64,000 nt of DNA from assembly GCA_916048095.2 (NCBI GenBank), contig OU696575.1, positions 7,881,001 to 7,945,000 of the forward strand, read 5' to 3'. A model generated the notes under the pieces. The model was not told where the DNA came from and ran no database searches. It saw only the letters and a list, made by a program, of their open reading frames with translations. Made by a program: the position numbers and the translations under genes. Positions 30,815 to 43,599 of the stretch are shown here, piece after piece. This DNA comes from Sacculina carcini. Lineage: Eukaryota; Arthropoda; Thecostraca; Sacculinidae. How positions within the stretch are numbered: position 1 is the first letter of the stretch; each line of letters begins with the position of its first letter.

Positions 30815-32462
30815 GTGGACGACCTTTCAGACAATTTCATCACCGGTACATCTGCACGTGAGTTGTCGGGCAGTGCTCCGTCAATGGAGAATATTCCAGA
30901 GCTCGTTGTGGCCGCATGTGTCCAGCTACCAACGTTCCATCCGGTGTACGTCGAGACATGGATTGCTATTTCCGACACTTTAATGGCGGATGCTGGCATC
31001 ACAATGTAGACCATCATGATGCGGAAGGTGCTGGCTAAATTACCAGCGTCATGTTTCAGCATGGTGAACGACCTGGCAACGGCAAGTCTTCTTCCGTATG
31101 ACTGCTACACCAAGATGTGCGCTCGATTGAAGAAGCGTCTTCAGCTCACCCCAGCTAAACGACTGAGGTTGCTGAGCAACTTGTCTGTCAAATTAGGATC
31201 ACGCACGTCCTCAGAGTTGTTTGCTGATAGAGTCTTTGTATCCAAACGATATAGGGCACGAGATAATCGCTGATACATTTTTAGCCTATCTGCCCCCTCC
31301 ACTTCGGTTCCTGTGCCGCAGTGGCATGACAAATGTATGGTAGAAGTCGACGTAAAGACAGACGCACATCAGCAGCTCACACAGAGAGTGTTAGCGAGTA
31401 TTCACGGTTCCGGACCCGATGACGATTCTGCAGTGGTCTCATTAACTGGACAAGCTCAAACATGTCTAGCGAAGGCAGCCGCCAGCAATCGTCAAACGGC
31501 ATCAGCTCGTCGTTCAGCGTCGTCCACGTCAGACGCTTTTGTCAATCGTCGGTGCAAATACCATCGACAATGGGGACCCGCGGCCCACAAGTGTACAGGC
31601 ACCGGCACATTCACCATTGAAATGCAGGAAACACACCCCGCAGCCGGCCCTAATGGCGGGGACCGACTGCTAAACCACGTGACACCTGCCTCACGTCACT
31701 GATCGCAACGGCCGTCGTTACATAGTTGACAACGGCAGCGAAGTTTCACTGCTGCCCATCACACGCTCACGTGACACACCGCTGTTTTCATCGGTGCTCC
31801 GCGCCACAAATTGCTCGAATATCCTCGTCTTCCAGCGTGATTTCCGCCTCGAGATTGACCTGTGCATCAACAGAATCTATCCGTTCAAGTTTTTGGTGGT
31901 GGGTATGCCTTCACCAATTTCTGGGAGACGATCTCTTTAGCAATTATGGCATGGCGGTAGACCTGCGCGGCCGTCGCCTGATCGACAGCGTCATCACTTG
32001 TATACTGCCACAGTGTCCAATGTCAACACTCGGTTTTGGTCGCACATACAAATTTTCGTTTTTGGTCGCGCAGTGACTACCCCAATACTCGAATCCGATT
32101 TCCTCAGGGAATTTGGACAACTCATTGACTTCAAGAAGAAGGTAGCGGTGGACAGCACGACGGATCTGTCTAAAAATCCAGCTCCTCCGGCGGTGCATGG
32201 TCTTCCCGCAGTTGTACACGTCAGCCAAACTCACCCTCCCCATCGCGATGGCCCTGGTTTCACGGGTGTTCGCAATTCTAAGGATTTCAAAGTGTTCAAA
32301 GTCCTAAGATTTTCCGGCCGTCCCGTCCCGGTTGTGGAACATAGTATTATAACGAAAGGCAACCCGGTATTTGCCCGGCCACGACGCCTGATGCACGCAA
32401 AGCTAACAGCTGCTAAGCGTGTGCTTGAGCACTTGCTTTAGCATGGAATTCTTGTACCCGTC
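30815..32462 (+). pseudogene. gypsy gag-pro-RT start, broken
   Basis: Gag is one frame from 30815 (or ATG 30882) with in-frame stops at 31007 and 31271, ending ~31702: VQLPTFHPVYVETWIAISD, MMRKVLAKLPASCF, and the CCHC-like CKYHRQWGPAAHKC. After a frameshift the protease reads RRYIVDNGSEVSLLP (DTG changed to DNG), later TPILESDFLREFGQLIDF. The RT start FARPRRLMHAKLTAAKRVLEHLL ends at ~32440, where a Jockey-like LINE takes over. Lies inside the annexin intron on the opposite strand to the gene. Confidence 0.83.
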
Positions 32463-35010
32463 TTCGTCCCCGGCTTCGTCCTGTTCCTAGATGGACAGAC
32501 GCGTGTTCTGCGGAGTTGCGAGAGCTACGTCGATGCTGGGGTCGCTTCAGTCGCAACAGCACGGTGGCAAACATGATTTGCTTCCGCCACGCTTGCGCAA
32601 ATGATCGATGACCTTTCGCGAGGCGAAGCGGGCCTCATGGATGTCCTGTGTCTAGCATGCATCGGCATAGTCCTATATCTACCATATGGGACCATATAAA
32701 GTGCATATCTGGGAAGTACCGTCCCACACCACTCTGAAGATTCTCTGAAGATCAGTAGCGTGGACGTGATGGATCCAGATCATGTTGCCGAAATAATTGG
32801 CCGATATTTAGCGGAGCGTAGTCCTGCAAACATAGCAGACCCTGTTTTTCCAGCGATCAAACAACAATGCGAGAGATCACCCGTTGATTACTCCAATGAC
32901 TTTCAGCTGCCAAACAACAACGATTTCTCTGTATTTGAGATGAGAACAGATTTGTGATCGCTTCGCAATGTAGCTGAAGACCCTGATGAGGTTCACAACA
33001 TCATGCTGAAACGTAAGTCGTCCACTGTGCCGTCAGCCTTGCAGTAGATCTTCAATAATCTGTGGCATGGTGGGCGGTTTCCAGACTCATGGGGACGGTC
33101 GATCGAGATACACATCACGAAACAGGGCAAATCGAGTGATCACCCGTCTGACTATCGCCCCATATCGCTGTCCTCCAGTATCTGCAAACTGTTTGAGAAA
33201 ATGGTTTGCAGACGGCTGTTATGATTTATGGAACGCGGTCGGCTGTCCAATGATGCTCAGAGCGGATTTCGTCAGGGTCGTTCAACGTTAGTCCACTTGT
33301 TGACCATCGACTTTCTCGTACGTGAAATTTTCACGCAAGGTCACCACATCGGGGCGATATTTTTGACATCGAAAAGGCATATGACACCACATGGTGACAT
33401 GGAATAACTGCATCGCTGTAGTGTCCGAGACAACATGGGAAGGTTTCTACAAAATTTCCTCTTACACCGCACATTCTGTGTGCGTATGGGGAGCTCCCTG
33501 TCTCGTCCGTTCGATCAAGCAGAAGGCGTTCCACATGGTAGTCTCATCAGCGTGACCCTTTTTGCCATTATGATAAATGACGTTGACGTTCATTTACCTC
33601 CCTCGATTGGACGGTCTCTATTTAAGGACGACTTTGCCATTTTGTGTTCCTCCCGCAGCACTGTCGCTGTGCAGCGTCAGCTGAAGCTCGCGGTGAACAA
33701 AATAGAGAGTTGGGGAACGCGTAAAGGCTTCCGCTTCTCGACGTCCAAAACGGATGGTGTACATTTCTGCCGCAGTTGTGGTGCCTGCCCTGACATGGAA
33801 GTGGAATTGTACGGCAGTGCTGTCTCATTCCAACGCACTGGTCGGTTTTAGGCGTCACGTTGGACTCGCGCTTGACCTACACAGACCATATTTCACTGAT
33901 GAGAACAACACGTATCAAAGCACTAAATGAGCTGATGACTATATCACGCATGCGGTATGGAGCAGATGGGCAATATCTATTCTGTCTGTACCGCTTGTTA
34001 GTCTGGTTACGTCTCGATCACGCGTGCATCGTATATGATCTGGCTTCTGAATCAACAAAACACCGTTTGAATGTCGTACACCACACAGGGACACGCATTG
34101 CCATCGGTGCGTTTCGCACGTCGCCAATTGTCAGTCTCCTTGTTGAGGCTGATGAGGTTCCGCTGGCACTCCGTCGTCAAGGGCTGGGCAGGCGTTATTC
34201 TTGAAAGCTGGCAAGCACCCGTGAAAACCCCACGTATAACGTAGTAGTTTTCTGACCATGGCCTGAGCAGCAGCGCTTTCTAGAACCTAAGTGTTCTGTG
34301 CTGTTTTACAACAAAATGAAGGCACTGCTGAAGTCATGCGGGATGGGTGCTCACCACAACCTCAGGCAGGAATACACGACGGAGTCACCTTGGGAATTTG
34401 TCACACCCAAGGTTGACGCCTCGCTAGCAGCTCTGCCGAAACACCTTACAGTGCACAATATGTTTCGTTTAAACACACTGGAGCGATTTCATTCTTACGG
34501 ACGGTATACTGCCGTGCAAACTGTACAGCAGTGAAGCCCGAAATCGGACCTTAGATGTGCTCTTATCTCCGGGAAAAGTCCGAGGAGGTGGAGCTCTCTG
34601 GTCTGCGTGGGGATCACACGTACGACACGCATCGCCATTTTCTACTCGGTCAACCTCAACCCATGTGCAGCGCATATAATGCACGTCACTCCGTGCAAGA
34701 CATCCTGGTGGAATGTCCATCATTATCCGGGTCGCGTCAACGTTGTCTTGAAATATGTTCAGACCATTGACGAGGTTCTTGGACACAAACAGTCGGCGGT
34801 CATTTATGGCCGCTTTTTTGAGTTATTACGGATTTTACGCTTTATAATTATGTATTGAGTTTTATTTATTGACTTTCAAATCTATTTCGTTCACCATTGC
34901 AATTAATGATTTCATAGTTATATTCCTCACGTCGATCATTTTAGGTAAGTTTAGCTTTAAATGGACTGGGGAGTGTCGTATGGTCCCAAAGGCCGGTGCA
35001 CCCCATAAAC
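32463..35010 (+). pseudogene. Jockey-like LINE (RT part and 3' UTR), broken
   Basis: Pieces in several frames: VDVMDPDHVAEIIGRYLAE (32760), a RT start region (33120-33300), GVPHGSLISVTLFAIMINDVD with LFKDDFAILCSS (33435-33700; the Y-A-D-D site is F-K-D-D, dead), GFRFSTSKTDGVHF, and the thumb (33860-34204). A Cys-poor C-terminal part follows (34298-34770). The 3' UTR has cggcggtcatttatggccgc (34794) and gtcgtatggtccc...ggtgcacccc to ~35010, as in the copy at 22356-24437. It interrupts the gypsy RT. Confidence 0.8.
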
Positions 35011-35624
35011 ACAAATAACGAACGAAAGCCGAGTCGGAGTTAAAATCAGAGAAAGACAAATCCACAGGAGCATGAAACACGTCCGCACACCATGAGCGAT
35101 GCAATCAGTTAACGGCCACGGTCATCAGATGTAGCCGAGTCCTAAAACTGATGTCTGGCTTTTAAATTGCCACGGAAAATAAAAGAATGACCAAGTTGAT
35201 TGATGAGACAATAGAAATATTGTTTATCAACTGTTAAATTTTGCGGTATCTTAAGGTTATGTATGATTAGTGGTATGTGTGTGTATGTGTACTTGTATAA
35301 GGACCGCTTTATATCTATCGACGAAAGTATTAATATGTTGAGAAATAGAAAAATTAACAAGAACGCCGACACCACCATTCCATCTGTATTTGTCGGCGAA
35401 AAAATGGTACGCATTATGCGTGTTTGACATTCAATATATTTTATCTGATAGAACAAATGTTGTAGCAGCACCGAATACAGCGCGTACAAAACGATGTGTA
35501 TTGTTGGCGCGTAACAATGCAACTGATGGAAATGATAGAGCTGAATGAAAGCTGACAAGACACACACTGAACACATAGACATACCGTTGCATTCATGCAT
35601 GCAGGTGAACTTGACACCCACACA
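35011..35624. other. Intronic DNA, nothing identified
   Basis: Open frames here are short and unlike known families. No repeat seen. Confidence 0.4.
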
Positions 35625-36205
35625 TTAGGGCTGGGCAGGAACCGGCTCCACAACGGTTCTGACGATTCTGATACGTGGGTATTGGAACCGGGTCCGAGAC
35701 TCGGAACCGGTTCCGTAACCGGGTCCACGTGGATCCGAATCCACAAGGTTCCGTTTGTCGTTTCCGAGTCCACACGGTTCCGATTCTTGGACCCAGGTCC
35801 ACACGCATCCGAGTCCACACGGTTCCGATTCTTGGACCCGGGTCCACACGTATCCAAGTCCACACGGTTCCGATTCTTGGATCAGGGTCCACACGGATCC
35901 CAGTCCACACGGTTCCGATTCTCGGACCCGGGTCTTAGGGCTGGGCAGGAACCGGTTCCGGAACCGTTTCTGATGATTCTGATACGTGAGTATTGGAACG
36001 GGGTCCGAGACTCGGAACCGGTTCTGGAGCCAGGTCCACACGGATCCGAGTTCACACGGTCCCGACTCCCGGATCCGAGTCCACACGGTTCCGATTCTCG
36101 GATCCGAGTCCACACGGTTCCGATTCTCGGGTCCGGGTCCACACGGATCCCAGTCCACACGGTTCCGATTATCGGACCCGGGTCCATACGGATCTTAGTA
36201 TCAGG
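35625..36205. repeat. GC-rich minisatellite with 45-bp units
   Basis: Units of 'ccacacggttccgattcttg' plus 'gacccgggtccacac..atccgagt' (45 bp) occur in two blocks. Each block is introduced by ttagggctgggcaggaaccgg (35628, 35937). Because 45 is a multiple of three, long frames open on both strands (repeated TRFRFLDPGPHxSES-like peptides), but no start context, splice signal or homology suggests a gene. The TAGGGCTGGGC starts recall DNA-transposon ends, so the array may be an expanded non-autonomous element. Confidence 0.85.
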
Positions 36206-37078
36206 ACTAACAGGAAAATGTATGCGCATTTCGCACACACTACATGAACACTATGGTGCGTCTTAGAATTAACGCTAATATGAAATTGCGGTGAAGGCTG
36301 TTCTTCACGTATATTTAAAAATGCGTATCAAATTGTCTTCTATTTTCCTGAAATACATGTACATTTTTTTACAAGTAAGTCTGTGCACGCAGAGGCATAT
36401 TACACGATGTATACTACTAAATTTAATACATATTATTTATTACGCTTATTATATTAAATATAATATTATTTATATTTTTCGCGTATGATTACCCGAATTT
36501 GATTAAATAACCGCATTTTCAGCTAATTTGAGCGAAAAATTATGGCATGAATGTTGATACAACATTTTTTCTAAATCTGCGTGAAAACTATATCCTTTCC
36601 ATGGTGACTTCAATTACAATTCAACAATCAAACAAATGATACAAACAAACAAACAACAATAATTTTTAAATCAACGGCAGCCAATTAAACGCTACACGAT
36701 CGCAATTTTACAACAAAATGGATGTTTCAACTTGACTTCCGTGAAAGGTTTTCTCATTGAATCCAATAAAATATACATTTTCGGAATCAGCATAAAAAAA
36801 TGTATCTACCGCAGCTTGGTACTAGTTAAAATTTTGAAAGTAAAGAATCCACCCATTCTAATGCACACAAGCATACATGACTAAAGCTGTGATTATTATT
36901 ATTATTTTTATTATTGAACAAAACGAACAAAGTGACGCAGGAAGAGCGCAAGTGCTATAAGCTGCATCATGCAGCCCCTGCGCACTTTGAACGTGGAGAA
37001 TAAGCGAAAGAGAAAGAGAAAAAATACACAAAGACAATATGACATACACAATCATGACAGATCAATACATCACCCATC
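36206..37078. other. Intronic AT-rich DNA
   Basis: No gene or repeat recognised. Confidence 0.4.
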
Positions 37079-37116
37079 CACACACACACACACACACACG
37101 CACACACACACACACA

Positions 37117-37147
<31 letters not shown>

Positions 37148-37148
37148 C
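37079..37148. repeat. (CA)n microsatellite
   Basis: Nearly pure CA for about 70 bp. Confidence 0.95.
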
Positions 37149-37239
37149 TGTGATTCCTGTGATGATAGTTTCAGGCAGCCATTGCTGCCCGTGGTCACGC
37201 TGGTGCGCCACCACTAGTACACCCCTTCTGCTCGTTTCA

Positions 37240-37640
37240 GACAGTTTGGAAACACAGTTTGGAAACAGCAAGAGATGAATGATATACAACGCCTACCCTT
37301 CCTCCGGAGGATTTTGTGGAGCACAAGAGGGAGCGGCAGGTGTATATGACATTGAATGAAGGACGGAAATGAGGAGAAAAAGTAGGAACATCACACTCGA
37401 ATAGCCAAGTTTCAGTGAGGAGAATGAATGAAAGACCAAGATTCAATAGGGTATGAAGAACGCAATTAACCTTGTTTCTCACAAAACGGATATTTAGAAG
37501 ACCTAGAGAAAAGCGCTTATTCACGGAATGCGAATCAGAAGAAGTAGGAGAGACTGATTCAGATTGCGGCGGACTGCTATGAGAATGGACCGAAGCATTC
37601 GAAGATAGTGGTGGGTGCGGTTGCAAGGCCGAGACCGGAT
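37240..37640 (-). pseudogene. CR1-like LINE ORF2, endonuclease N-terminus
   Basis: The frame 37626-37237 has FSLGLLNIRFVRNKVN, SFILLTETWL (catalytic Glu) and TKSSGGRVGVVY, the first third of an APE endonuclease close to that of the LINE at 45667 (SIGFLNIRSARNK, CLAETWL, SSGGGVG). It is cut at ~37240 near the (CA)n tract. It follows ORF1 at 37804-38960 in the right order, so both belong to one LINE. Confidence 0.78.
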
Positions 37641-38960
37641 GACCTACTCAATCGGAAGAGGAAGGAGCATCAACAGAGGGAGTAGAAACATGAAGAGTTG
37701 TAGGGGAAGAGATAATACGCTGACTAAGAAAGTTTTGGACAGCGAGAAAGGAGGGACAATTGGAGGAAAACGATGAGCGGTTGGAAGACCTACTGTGCTT
37801 GGCTCAGTTGGCGCACTTCGATTTGGATTTGTCAATACAAGCTGACGTCAAGTGATCGCCGGTACAGTGACCGCAGGTTGCCGATGCAGCTGCGCACTGG
37901 TCAGATTTGTAACCTAGACCCGAGCACTCCCAGCGTCGAGCCACCCAGTACCGATCATAGACCGGGCAGCTGAAAATCCGACAAACAATCTGTTGCCAGC
38001 GAGACGTATCTGGTGGCGCACCTCCGGAGACACGACGAGCACGGCATTTGTGCGGACGTCTTTGGGTTTCGTCAGAAACAGCAGCTTCATCTGCGACAAT
38101 GAGATGTTGGCAAGATGGTGGTTTTTTCAGCCGCAAAGAGCTGACGAAATCCTCCAGCGACATGAATGGAACGTTCGCCACAGTGATCCTCGGTAGACGC
38201 GAGGCGGAATCGCCAGTAACTGCCACATGAGCTTCATCAACCAAGTGCTCGTTCAGAGACTTGGCTGCCATGTTCGCAGAGGCTTCGGTAGAGCAGTGCA
38301 GTACCATGCTGCCAGATTTTGTTGGGCAAGCCTTGGCCACCGGTACTGTGCGAAGGGCCGACTGCACGCTCTGCCTTCACCGGCTCCGCTCCCTTACTCT
38401 TCAGTACTAGAGCGAATGGATGAGTGAAGGGTTGGTCGCGCTCTGAGACAGAGGTTGAGGGCGCGCAGGTGTCGACGGGCTTCGCCTCAAGAAAGTCGTG
38501 AAGGAGAGAGGCGCGAAATGTCTCCAGTCGACTGTCGATCATCGCAGACAATCTCTCTACGGTGAGTGAGGGGCGACGGGACGTGCGGTACTACTCCTTA
38601 CACTCTGCACACAGCCAGAGGAGCTTGTACCTGCGTACAGTGTTATACGCAGAGTTGGTCAGCGCGGCACACGACACGTGAAACCTGTCGGCGCATCCCT
38701 CGCACTCGATGACAGAGGCATCCCCCACCGACTCACCACAGTTACACGCACGCTCGCCGGCTGCATAGGGTAACATGGTTGGAAATACACCGAGATCGGC
38801 ACACATATAAGAGCACGAAGGAGCGAACGAAAACACAACCACACGCGGCGAACACAGGAACAAGACTGAAACTCGTGTACTCGAGAGATACCTACCTCCA
38901 CCCACAAAATGTAATCTTACAAAACCGCTGCCAATCAAACTGATGACAATCCGACACACC
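37640..38960 (-). pseudogene. LINE ORF1 with PHD finger and CCHC knuckles
   Basis: 38800-38591: ERACNCGESVGDASVIECEGC, then FHVSCAALTN and LWLCAEC, a Cys4-His-Cys3 PHD finger. 38551-38237: a charged linker. 38367-37804: IVCRIFSCP..., then CSGLGYKSDQCAAASATCGHC and HLTSAC, two CCHC-type knuckles (the first degraded). 37835-37640 is the frame-shifted end. The same design occurs at 3-752. The order PHD, RNA-binding middle, CCHC suggests an RNP protein. At least two frameshifts and a stop just after the PHD (ending KE) show decay. Confidence 0.78.
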
Positions 38961-39229
38961 GTTCATTATTTGTATGATGCACATTCTTGCATGCGTACAT
39001 GTGGTGTGAATCATCCGTAATACCTGGTTATTTGTGTGATGTATAACTACTTTGTCGTTTGTTATTGTTTTGCTAATATATATTTAACATAATATATATT
39101 TGTTAGCGTGATTATGCGGAACACATCCGAAAAATAGTGTAGCAAAGTTTCATTACAAACTTCACTGTGTGCGAGATTGTGTACTGCGTGCGAGATAATG
39201 TGGAGCAAGTTAGCTTGTAAGGTTCAAGT
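38961..39229. other. Intronic AT-rich DNA
   Basis: Nothing recognised. Confidence 0.4.
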
Positions 39230-40735
39230 TCAAGTTCAAGCTCAAAGTTTATTGCCATGAACAACATAAAATTACAGTGACAAAATATCAAACAATTTGG
39301 CGTAGTCTGTCGAGTGATAACTCTTGGACAGACACGTTATAAATATATATACATTAAAAAAACATTTAGACATACTCTTGTGTGAAAAAACTGGTCACAA
39401 AAAATGGCTTGTAATATACTTAGAACAACACATCAGTATAGCTGTAATATTAACCTCCAATGAAACAATAAAAATATCGTATGAATAGCATAAAAACAAT
39501 AAGGAGTAACACAACTTAAAATATATCCGCAATCTTGTTAATATGGTTATTATATATCATTCTGAATTTGCATTTTGTTTCTCCAAAAAGAATTTTTTCA
39601 ATCTATGCTTAAATTGTCCTATAGATTCAGTGTTTACTGTGGACTTTAATTCACTGGGTAAAGAATTCCAAACAATTGGTCCTGAGTATAAAAACGAATT
39701 TTTAATTAATATAGTTCTGAATGGTGGAGGACTCAAATTCAACTGACTATGTCTGGTGCAAAAGTCATGATCCGACATACTGTATAAACTATCACTAATT
39801 TGATTATTTTTTAAATAACGAAATATATTTAGTATCATGAAATACTTCATTACATTGGGAAATTTCAAAATTTTGAATTTATTGAAAACTTCATGTGATG
39901 ACTCATATTTCTTTTTGTAGCCAATAGTTTTTATTATAGATTTTTGAACTTTGAACAAACTATTTATAAAAGACGGCCAGGTAAACGCCCAAACTGACAC
40001 TCCATAGATTAATTTCGAGTAGCAAAAGGTATAATATAATATAATCTTAATTTCCGGGGTTAACCTATCTCTTAATCTAAAAATTAAACCTGAATATTTA
40101 GAAATTTCAATGCCTAATTTGAGTACATGTTGTTTCCAATTCAAATTTTCGTTAATTGATATTCCAAGAAATTTTGTAGTGGGTACTCTCTCTATAAAAT
40201 CATCTTCAATTTTTATTGGCTCAAGATTGTATTTTATAGATCTGTTTTGAAATACTACAACCTTTGTTTCACTGACATTCAATCTTAATCCATTTTTTCT
40301 TAGCCAAGTTTTAATATCTATCATTGTCTGGCATATTTTTATATGTAATTCAGTTAGATTTTTTGTACATATTTCAACATTCGTGTCATCAGCAAAAAGA
40401 ATAAATCTAGCATCATTAGTGGAATTCTCAACATCATTTATGTATATTAAAAAATAATGGGACCCAAAATAGAACCTTGGGGGACTCCATAATCAATTTT
40501 TTCAATACTAGACTCATGTCCATTACAATTTACAAAATGAATACGATTTTCTAAATAGCTCCTAAATAATTGATTCGGGATTCCTCTAACACCAATATTG
40601 CTTAGCTTTTTCAGCAAAATTTTGTGGTGTAGAGAATCAAATGCCTTAGAAATGTCTAAAAAAGCACCAGCTGTAAATAATTTTCCATCAAAATTTTCGT
40701 AAAGTTTTTTAACAAAATTTAAAATTTAAATTTAA
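39230..40735 (-). pseudogene. CR1/Jockey-like LINE RT with TTGAAC-type tail
   Basis: 40735-40440 reads GAFLDISKAFDSLHHKILLK and GVPQGSILGPIIF (with the YADD region frame-shifted near 40400: FADDTNV). 40324-39557 is an intact 255-aa piece: LRLNVSETKVVVFQN, TTKFLGISINENLNWK, LIYGVSVWAFTWPSF, and the end IVWNSLPSELKSTV. The element ends in gagcttgaacttgaacttgaac (39228-39250 reversed), the (TTTGAA)-like tail also seen at 54565-54590. The endonuclease is missing. Confidence 0.82.
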
Positions 40736-41879
40736 GGTTGTGTCAGTGAGTGCGCCTGTGCCAGCCAAATCTTGAGCGTTTGACCTGTATTTACGTTTGT
40801 GGCTTGTTGATAACATGCAATTGTCTTTAGGCAGCGAGGACGTGACCAGCTCGTCTCCGATTAGTCACCACTTTGGTTGCTGTGTCAGTGTCTGTGTTGT
40901 GCGTGCGTGTGTATGTGCTCCCGAATGTAACGCTGTCAGCGCAAATGTGTGGGAAAGGAGTCGTGTTTGAGCCCCGGATTTAGAGTGAGGTCCTGTAGGA
41001 GCGCTTGTGATGGTGATGCTCACGCGCAGCTGTTTGTAATATACAGTTTAATTTTATAGTTTCCCTACATCTTTAGTTTTCGGAATAAAGTTTTCTCTTA
41101 TAAAAAGTAGCTTGTTTTCTTTGCTGTGTTTGTATGCATTGACTTCATGTGTTTATCCCTCTCCGCTAAAATAGAGTAGAACAGTTCGCGTGTTGATTGA
41201 TCACATTGCCGACGATTGAAATTGTACCCGTGTTTCACGCGCAAATTATGTGTTAGTGTGATTTTACACCCGAGGCGTGAGTCTGCCTTGGGATGGACTA
41301 TTGTGTGCTGAATTACTTGCGACGCCAAAGTTGTCTTTGGTAGCAAGTGATGTCCTTCCACATTTAGTGTTTATGTAAGTTTCTCAGAAACGGAGGATTA
41401 CAACGGATACTAGAGAATCGTACGGATCTTGGAAATAAGCATGGAACTAAGGCTGACTTGGCATGCCACTGAACAATATCAATAGCACTAGGATGTGGCA
41501 GCGAGGATTGTACGGCGCTAGAATAGATACTAAGTAATTATGATTGTTCATTATTGATAATAATTCAGTTGAAGTTAGATGTGGAACTTGTGTTTCCAAG
41601 CGATTTCAAGAGTTATAGAGGTGCACAACATGAATAGGTTTCCGAATTTCCGAAAATTGCACGTGCAATGCAGAAGAAACAATGTTTCAAGTTTTAAACT
41701 CAAGAAAAATTGCAAGTGCATAGTAATTTAATCGTTTGTACCACATCAAAGGTAATAATTAAGATATATTTGTTATACAGTCAAAATGTGAGAGAATAAT
41801 CTAATTATATTCTGCGTTTAAGTGATTTTTTAGTCATACACCATTTAACCTCTACATAAATCCACTGTTGCTGTCTCAC
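40736..41879. other. Intronic DNA upstream of the LINE
   Basis: No known family seen. A minus-strand frame of 87 aa (41361-41098) has no recognised domain. A GT-rich stretch lies near 40880-40920. Confidence 0.4.
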
Positions 41880-42076
41880 CAATGGCCAGAAGCACATTTC
41901 CCAGATCACTGCTGAATTCACTTTCGACCGCCTCCTCGAAACTGTGTCCAGTCAATGTCTGGTATTCGGACATTGTGAGCGCAAGCTGTGCGTAGTTCTG
42001 GGTCGTCAGCAGCTTCTTGAAAGTGTCCTCATCGGTACCGTAGATAGCGCCTCCTTCATTGAGCAAAGGAACAGAT
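41880..42076 (-). CDS. Annexin, upstream exon (repeat 3 region)
   Basis: The exon reads SVPLLNEGGAIYGTDEDTF, then LLTTQNYAQLALTMSEYQTL, TGHSFEEAVESEFSSDLGN and VLLAI: an annexin repeat (GTDExxF, LxTxNYxQLxxxxxEYxxLTGHxxExAxxSEFSxDL). The donor is ATTG|gtgaga, a consensus site. The open codon G is completed by TG of the exon at 30065, so the two exons join in phase 1. The acceptor is placed at aaatcag|A (first base 42076); an alternative is gtgtaag at 42093. Upstream exons (repeats 1-2) were not found in the window. The intron to the next exon is 11.8 kb of mostly transposons. Confidence 0.85.
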
Positions 42077-42935
42077 CTGATTTGGTTTGCTTCCTTACAC
42101 AGAATATTATACAACAATTTTTGGTGCTTTAAATCACAATGGAATTAAATTTGACAGGCCGAATGATTTCTGCGATTGCTTATCGAAGTGCAAATTCGGC
42201 TGAAATGGTCACTTTTTAGAACATATATAACAGCTTTCATCTATTTTCAAAACGGTGTCAAATTTTAATAAACTAAACTGTCTGAACTGAAACATATAAT
42301 TTAAGGTAGCGTGCGTCCATGTTGCAGCTTGTTCATCAGTCACGCATATATTGGTACGATTATCGTGCTCTTGTCAGTTACGCTTGAAGTGCAGACATTT
42401 CAGGGTGATGCTAATCATGTTTCCATTACGCATAAAAACGAATATATGTGTTACTAAATTGCTCAATTACTCAGACTAGTACTCATGATAATTCATTCTA
42501 CAATTATATGTTAACAAATATATACAAAATTATCATGAAATTGTTTAGCGTTTTGACGTATAACTTATACAGATCTTGCTGGAAAGACTTCCTGCCGCTC
42601 TGCACTCACAAGAACAAATTTCCACTTAGAGGTTTACATGCGTATAGCTCTGCTATTTAACAGAATACTTCCATATTTGGACAAGTGTGGTCTTGGCAAA
42701 CATCACTGTTAATTCATGACTGAAAACCGATGACCAAATTAGGTTCATACTGTATTCTGGACTAATAATATGTATAATAATTTATAAACTCAGCAATTCT
42801 AATATGCATACAAATATTTAATATAAATATAACTCTAAAATACTGATTATATATTGAAGAACCCCATTCACAAAGCCAAGAGGTGGTGCAAGAATCACAA
42901 GTGCACATTGAGATCGATATGTTGTCACACGCTAT
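42077..42935. other. DNA upstream of the annexin exon
   Basis: AT-rich. No further annexin exon recognised; exons under ~60 bp could be missed. Confidence 0.4.
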
Positions 42936-43583
42936 TTGCATTTTATTACACGCTATTTGCAAGTTGTGAATGAGCATTTGCCATTTCAACAAACACAGAT
43001 GAGAGCGGGTAGAACCAAACCATGGATCACCAAAGGAATAAAAATATCTAGTCAAAACAAACGTCAAATGTACATAAGCATGCTGAAGGATAATACTATT
43101 GAAAGTAGAAAACATTATATTGCATACAAAAATAAATTGATCAAGGTGATTAACCTAAGCAAAATACTACATTTTAGAAAGTATTTCCCTGATAAAGAAA
43201 TATCCGTCAAAAATAATTGGGAAGCATTAAAAAGAGAAATAAATTGTGGGTGTATTTTTAGATTTAAAAAAAACATTCGAAACAGTGAACCATTCAATAT
43301 TGGAAAAAATTTATACTCATGTGGTGTTCGCGGGATAGCACACGAATGGATATCAAGCTACTTGTCAAATAGAAGACAATATGTGTCAATAGAAGGAAAA
43401 AATTCAAAACAGAAAATCACAGATTGTGGAGTACCGCAAGGCTCGGTGCTCGGCCCCATATCATTTACTTTGTATATTAATGATATTTTCACCATATCCA
43501 GTACTCCCAAGATTATTCTATTCGCAGATGATACCAATATATTTTGTGAAGAAAAACATTATGATAAACTATATGATGTTATA
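42936..43583 (+). pseudogene. CR1-like LINE RT, first part (split by the 10-kb insertion)
   Basis: The frame starts with a pre-RT region (FQQTQMRAGRTKPWITKGIK, KHYIAYKNKLIKVINLSK, NNWEALKREINCG). It jumps to the palm (FKKNIRNSEPFNIGKNLYSC; compare FxxxFDxVNHxxLxxKLxxY), so the RT fingers are deleted. Then come CGVPQGSVLGPISFTLYIND and ILFADDTNIFCEE (FADD). It is interrupted at D-V-I by the insertion 43584-53629 and continues in frame at 53639. Confidence 0.85.
43575..43583. repeat. 9-bp target duplication, left (gatgttata)
   Basis: Identical to 53630-53638; removing the insertion and one copy restores the LINE reading frame. Confidence 0.88.
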
Positions 43584-43599
43584 TATAAAAGAGATCCTC

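Noticed and set aside
35595-36266. 223-codon frame over the minisatellite
   Set aside because: Product of a 45-bp repeat without stops; equally long frames exist on the other strand.
41098-41361. Minus-strand 87-codon frame near the annexin exon
   Set aside because: I looked for annexin repeat features and found none; no other family recognised, so not called as a gene.
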